From assembly GCA_023388255.1 (NCBI GenBank), contig JAEWGO010000023.1, forward strand, positions 1-64,000: a DNA stretch of 64,000 bases, in the 5' to 3' direction. Every line of letters begins with the position of its first letter. Position 1 is the stretch's first letter. Shown here one piece after another: positions 61,019 through 64,000 of the stretch. The position numbers and the translations under genes were made by a program. The stretch is from Pseudomonadota bacterium. GTDB taxonomy: Bacteria; Pseudomonadota; Gammaproteobacteria; Xanthomonadales; Rhodanobacteraceae. The notes under the pieces are model-generated. The model was not told where the DNA came from, searched no databases, and saw only the letters and a program-made list of their open reading frames with translations.

Positions 61019-62893
61019 ATGCGCGTCGCGTTGCTTGGGAAAGCGGTTGTCTTCGCCACCATGGTCGCAAGCGCCTGCGACGCTCGCGCCGAGAGTCATT
61101 TTCCCGATCAGGGGTACCACAGCGGCTTCGAGTCGGTGACCGCTGCGCCGGCCGATGACGCCGATGCGGTGCGTTTCCTTGCGCAGGCGACCTTCGGCGC
61201 AACCGATGCCGACATCGCGCACCTGCGCACGGTCGGCTACGACGGCTGGCTCAACGAGCAGTTCGCCGCGCCGGTGTCGAGGCAGGTGCCATATCTGGAC
61301 TGGGTCGAGCGCCTGTCCTGTCCGGCCGGCGACAACAGCTGCAACCAAGTCGCCGAATGGGCGGGCACGCGCCTGGAAATCTGGGCGATCAATGCGCTCG
61401 GCACGCCCGATCCGAGTCGCGGCGGCTCATTGCCGAAAGACCAGTTGCGCCAGCGCATCGCCTTTGCGCTCAGCGAAATCTTCGTCGTCTCCAATAGCAA
61501 TGGCACGCTCGCCGGGCAGCCATGGGCGCTGGCAGGCTTCCACGACACGCTCGCGGCGGATGCCTTCGGCAACTACCGCAGCTTGCTCGAAGATGTCACC
61601 AGGCATCCTGCGATGGGAGTGTTCCTCAGTTCCATCCAGAACCGGAAGGGGGACGCCGGCGCGAACATCCATCCCGACGAAAACTACGCGCGCGAAGTGA
61701 ACCAGCTGTTCTCGATCGGCCTTGTCCAGCTGAATCCCGACGGTACGCCAAAGTCGTCCGGTGGCCAGCCGATCCCTACCTATGACCAGGCCACCGTGCG
61801 TGGTTTCGCCGCCGTCTTCACCGGGTGGAACTTCAATGCCGTCGGTTGCAGCGTCGACTATGTGGACGGCATGCCGCTGTGCTGCGACAACCCCGACAAT
61901 CCCGACCAGTACTTCTACTGCGGTCCCAACAGCGCAGACGACCCCGAATGGCAGCAGCCGATGCAGCCGGTCGAGGTCTGGCACGACAATGTTTCGAGCA
62001 AGCAACTGCTCGTCTATCCCGGTGTGGCGCTTGCCAATGGCGTACTGCAGCCGACGACCGCGCAGGGCGAGTTGACGCAGGCGCTCGACAACATCTTCCA
62101 CCATCCCAACGTTGGCCCCTTCATCGGCAAACAGCTCATCCAGCGCCTGGTAACGAGCAACCCGTCGCCGGCCTACGTGCAGCGTGTCACCCAGGTGTTC
62201 AACGACGACGGAAGCGCTTCTCACGTGCGCGGCAACCTGCGCGCCGTCGTGCGCGCGATTCTGCTCGACCCGGAAGCGCGCCTCGGCCATTGGCAGCGTT
62301 ATGCCACGTTCGGGAAACCGCGCGAGCCGCTGCTCAAGCTCACGCAGATGTGGCGCGCGCTGCACGCGCGCACGCCGACCGGCGATGCGATCTACAGCGG
62401 TCGCGTCGGAAACCTGCAAACCTGGCCGCCGATGGTCGACATGATCGGCGAGGCGCCGTTGTATTCGCCGACCGTGTTCAATTTCTTCAAGCCCGATTTC
62501 GCACCTTCCGGTGAGGTGCACGATGCCGGCATGGTCGGGCCGGAATTCCAGATCCTCACCGACACGACCTCGACCTCGCTGGCGAACCTGCTGTTCCACG
62601 AAGTGTTCTGCAGCTACACGGCGAGCCAGCGCTGCTGGGGTGCCGATGCCGCCAACAACCTTCAGATGGACGAAGACAGCGATGCCGTGCTCGCCGCAAG
62701 CGATCCCGGCGCGCTTGTCGATCGCTACAGCCTGTTGCTGATGGGCGGCCAGATGTCGCCCTTCATGCGCAACGTGCTGCTCTCGCGACTCAACCAGATG
62801 ACGACGGTGGACTACGATCACCTTGGCCGCGCGCGGGTGCAGGAAGCGCTGTACCTGATCCTGACTTCGCCCGAATACTCGATCCAGAAATGA
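61019..62893 (+). CDS. Secreted DUF1800 family protein
   Basis: An exported protein (624 aa) with a signal peptide (about residues 1-24, ending DARA). The DUF1800 domain shows VRFLAQATFGATDADIAHLR at the start, LRQRIAFALSEIFVVS, and ENYAREVNQLFSIGLVQLNPDG with the typical ENYARE block. Its function is unknown. It is followed 26 bases later by a DUF1501 gene; the two families are nearly always paired. Confidence 0.88.
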   Translation: MRVALLGKAVVFATMVASACDARAESHFPDQGYHSGFESVTAAPADDADAVRFLAQATFGATDADIAHLRTVGYDGWLNEQFAAPVSRQVPYLDWVERLSCPAGDNSCNQVAEWAGTRLEIWAINALGTPDPSRGGSLPKDQLRQRIAFALSEIFVVSNSNGTLAGQPWALAGFHDTLAADAFGNYRSLLEDVTRHPAMGVFLSSIQNRKGDAGANIHPDENYAREVNQLFSIGLVQLNPDGTPKSSGGQPIPTYDQATVRGFAAVFTGWNFNAVGCSVDYVDGMPLCCDNPDNPDQYFYCGPNSADDPEWQQPMQPVEVWHDNVSSKQLLVYPGVALANGVLQPTTAQGELTQALDNIFHHPNVGPFIGKQLIQRLVTSNPSPAYVQRVTQVFNDDGSASHVRGNLRAVVRAILLDPEARLGHWQRYATFGKPREPLLKLTQMWRALHARTPTGDAIYSGRVGNLQTWPPMVDMIGEAPLYSPTVFNFFKPDFAPSGEVHDAGMVGPEFQILTDTTSTSLANLLFHEVFCSYTASQRCWGADAANNLQMDEDSDAVLAASDPGALVDRYSLLLMGGQMSPFMRNVLLSRLNQMTTVDYDHLGRARVQEALYLILTSPEYSIQK

Positions 62894-62919
62894 GCGCTTC
62901 GCGCGCTGGGGAGAACACG

Positions 62920-64000
62920 ATGCATGTGAACCGCCGGGAATTCCTCCGCAAGAGCCTGTGCACGGCGCTCGGCGGTGTCGGCGTGTATTCCGCGCTCGGC
63001 AATCTTCGCTTGATCGCCGCTGCAGCGGCGGCCACGCGCGCCGGCTCGTTCAACGACTACAAGGCGCTCGTCTGCATCTACCTCGGTGGCGGCAACGATG
63101 CGTTCAACACGCTCGCGCCATACGATGCCACGCACTATCCCGTCTACTCGGGGACGCGCCAAGGCCTTGCCCTGCCGCAGTCCGCCTTGCAGGCCAACGC
63201 GCTGACGCCGCGCGCAGTGTCCGACGGACTGCCGGGCGGGCCGCCGAGCGACGGCGCCTCGTACGGGCTGCATCCGGCGATGGGACAGATCACCGGCGGA
63301 AACGCCGGATTGCGCGGACTGTTCAACGGCGGCAAGGCGGCGATCGTCGCCAATGTCGGCACGCTGATCCAGCCGATCACGCAGGTGCAATACCAGCAAG
63401 GCAGCGCGCCGACGCCACCGCAGCTGTACTCGCATGACGACCAGACCAACCAGTGGCAAACCTCGCGTCCCGACGACGCCAACGCCGACGGCTGGGGCGG
63501 CCGCGTCGCGGACATGCTTCATGCTGCGAACGCTGGCGCATTGCCGATGAGCATCACCATGGCCGGCATCAATCGCTTCCAGCGCGGCGGTGCGGTCAAC
63601 CAGTACGCACTCGATTCGTGGGATGCGGCCGCGGAGGCGGCCGGCGGGGTCGACGGTGATGGCAATCCGATCCCGTTCTTCAGCGTGCCGGGCATGAGTT
63701 ATCGCGGCGATGGCCCCGAGGCCTGGCTGTTGCCGGAAGACGCGGGCCGCGCCGCTGCCTACGACGCGCTGCGCGCCTCGGGCACGCAGGCGAATGTGCT
63801 CGAACGCGCGTATGCCGATACATCGAATCGCGCGATCGCCAACGCGGCACTTCTCAATGCGGCGATGAATGGTGTGCGCCTGGCCACGCCTTTTCCCGAT
63901 ACCGACCTTGGCAACCAGCTCGCCGCCGTAGCCCTGCTGCTCAAGGTGCGTGGCACGCTCGGCATGAGCCGGCAGGTATTCTTCGTCTCGGTCGGCGGCT
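62920..64000 (+). CDS. DUF1501 family protein, 5' part (runs off the window)
   Basis: The first 360 codons of a DUF1501 protein. It starts MHVNRREFLRKSLCTALGG, with the RR of a possible twin-arginine export signal followed by a hydrophobic stretch. Family features are LVCIYLGGGNDAFNTLAPYD, AIVANVGTLIQP and NADGWGGRVADML. GGGGAG six bases upstream supports the ATG. DUF1501 resembles sulfatase/phosphatase-fold enzymes, but the activity is unknown. The frame is still open at the last base. Confidence 0.88.
   Translation, partial: MHVNRREFLRKSLCTALGGVGVYSALGNLRLIAAAAAATRAGSFNDYKALVCIYLGGGNDAFNTLAPYDATHYPVYSGTRQGLALPQSALQANALTPRAVSDGLPGGPPSDGASYGLHPAMGQITGGNAGLRGLFNGGKAAIVANVGTLIQPITQVQYQQGSAPTPPQLYSHDDQTNQWQTSRPDDANADGWGGRVADMLHAANAGALPMSITMAGINRFQRGGAVNQYALDSWDAAAEAAGGVDGDGNPIPFFSVPGMSYRGDGPEAWLLPEDAGRAAAYDALRASGTQANVLERAYADTSNRAIANAALLNAAMNGVRLATPFPDTDLGNQLAAVALLLKVRGTLGMSRQVFFVSVGG

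Overview
The window is a 64 kb, GC-rich, densely coded stretch of a gammaproteobacterial chromosome. The OmpA protein with a type-3 thrombospondin calcium loop, an S46 dipeptidyl peptidase, a plant-like class II DAHP synthase, a Ser/Thr kinase next to an ECF-type sigma factor, and a DUF1800/DUF1501 pair together suggest the order Lysobacterales (Xanthomonadales), probably a Rhodanobacteraceae-like genus. This is inference from gene content; no 16S or tRNA gene is present to confirm it.

1-14.4 kb: end of tuf, then the S10, spc and alpha ribosomal operons in canonical order (rpsJ to rplQ, with secY and rpoA). Departures from the textbook order are a structured rpsJ leader, a possible 34-codon basic ORF between rplR and rpsE, no rpmJ after secY, a strong -10 before rpsM, and a wide rpoA-rplQ gap. 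The block ends at an intrinsic terminator.

14.4-25.8 kb: housekeeping genes: an ALG10-like membrane glycosyltransferase, dsbB, class II DAHP synthase, typA (minus), a cyclophilin, a GlsB-type membrane protein, an aspartate-type aminotransferase overlapping a glutaredoxin-like lipoprotein, mdh, and an S46 peptidase.

25.8-53.1 kb: a methylcitrate-cycle cluster (propionate catabolism) whose genes all lie on the plus strand but are separated by unrelated cassettes: prpE, prpB, [secreted beta-propeller protein, Ser/Thr kinase, ECF-like sigma, membrane protein], prpC, [minus: GST, fadH, GH172/DUF2961; plus: a split gene], acnD, [SRPBCC], prpF, [minus: SRPBCC, MarR, zinc-type alcohol dehydrogenase, aldo/keto reductase, MFS], LysR, prpD. 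Both routes for 2-methylcitrate dehydration are present (acnD with prpF, and prpD). PrpE makes propionyl-CoA, PrpC condenses it with oxaloacetate (mdh lies nearby), AcnD or PrpD dehydrates, and PrpB cleaves to pyruvate and succinate. No prpR-type regulator is visible.

53.1-64 kb: OmpA-family porin, suhB (minus), trmJ, a CorC/HlyC-type membrane protein (minus), a DUF47-PiT phosphate transport pair, a hypothetical protein, an alkyltransferase-like protein, and a secreted DUF1800/DUF1501 pair that runs off the end.

The signals most worth following are the kinase-sigma pair, in which the sigma factor appears to lack the usual acidic region-2.2 motif and has Thr residues there, and the interrupted methylcitrate cluster.
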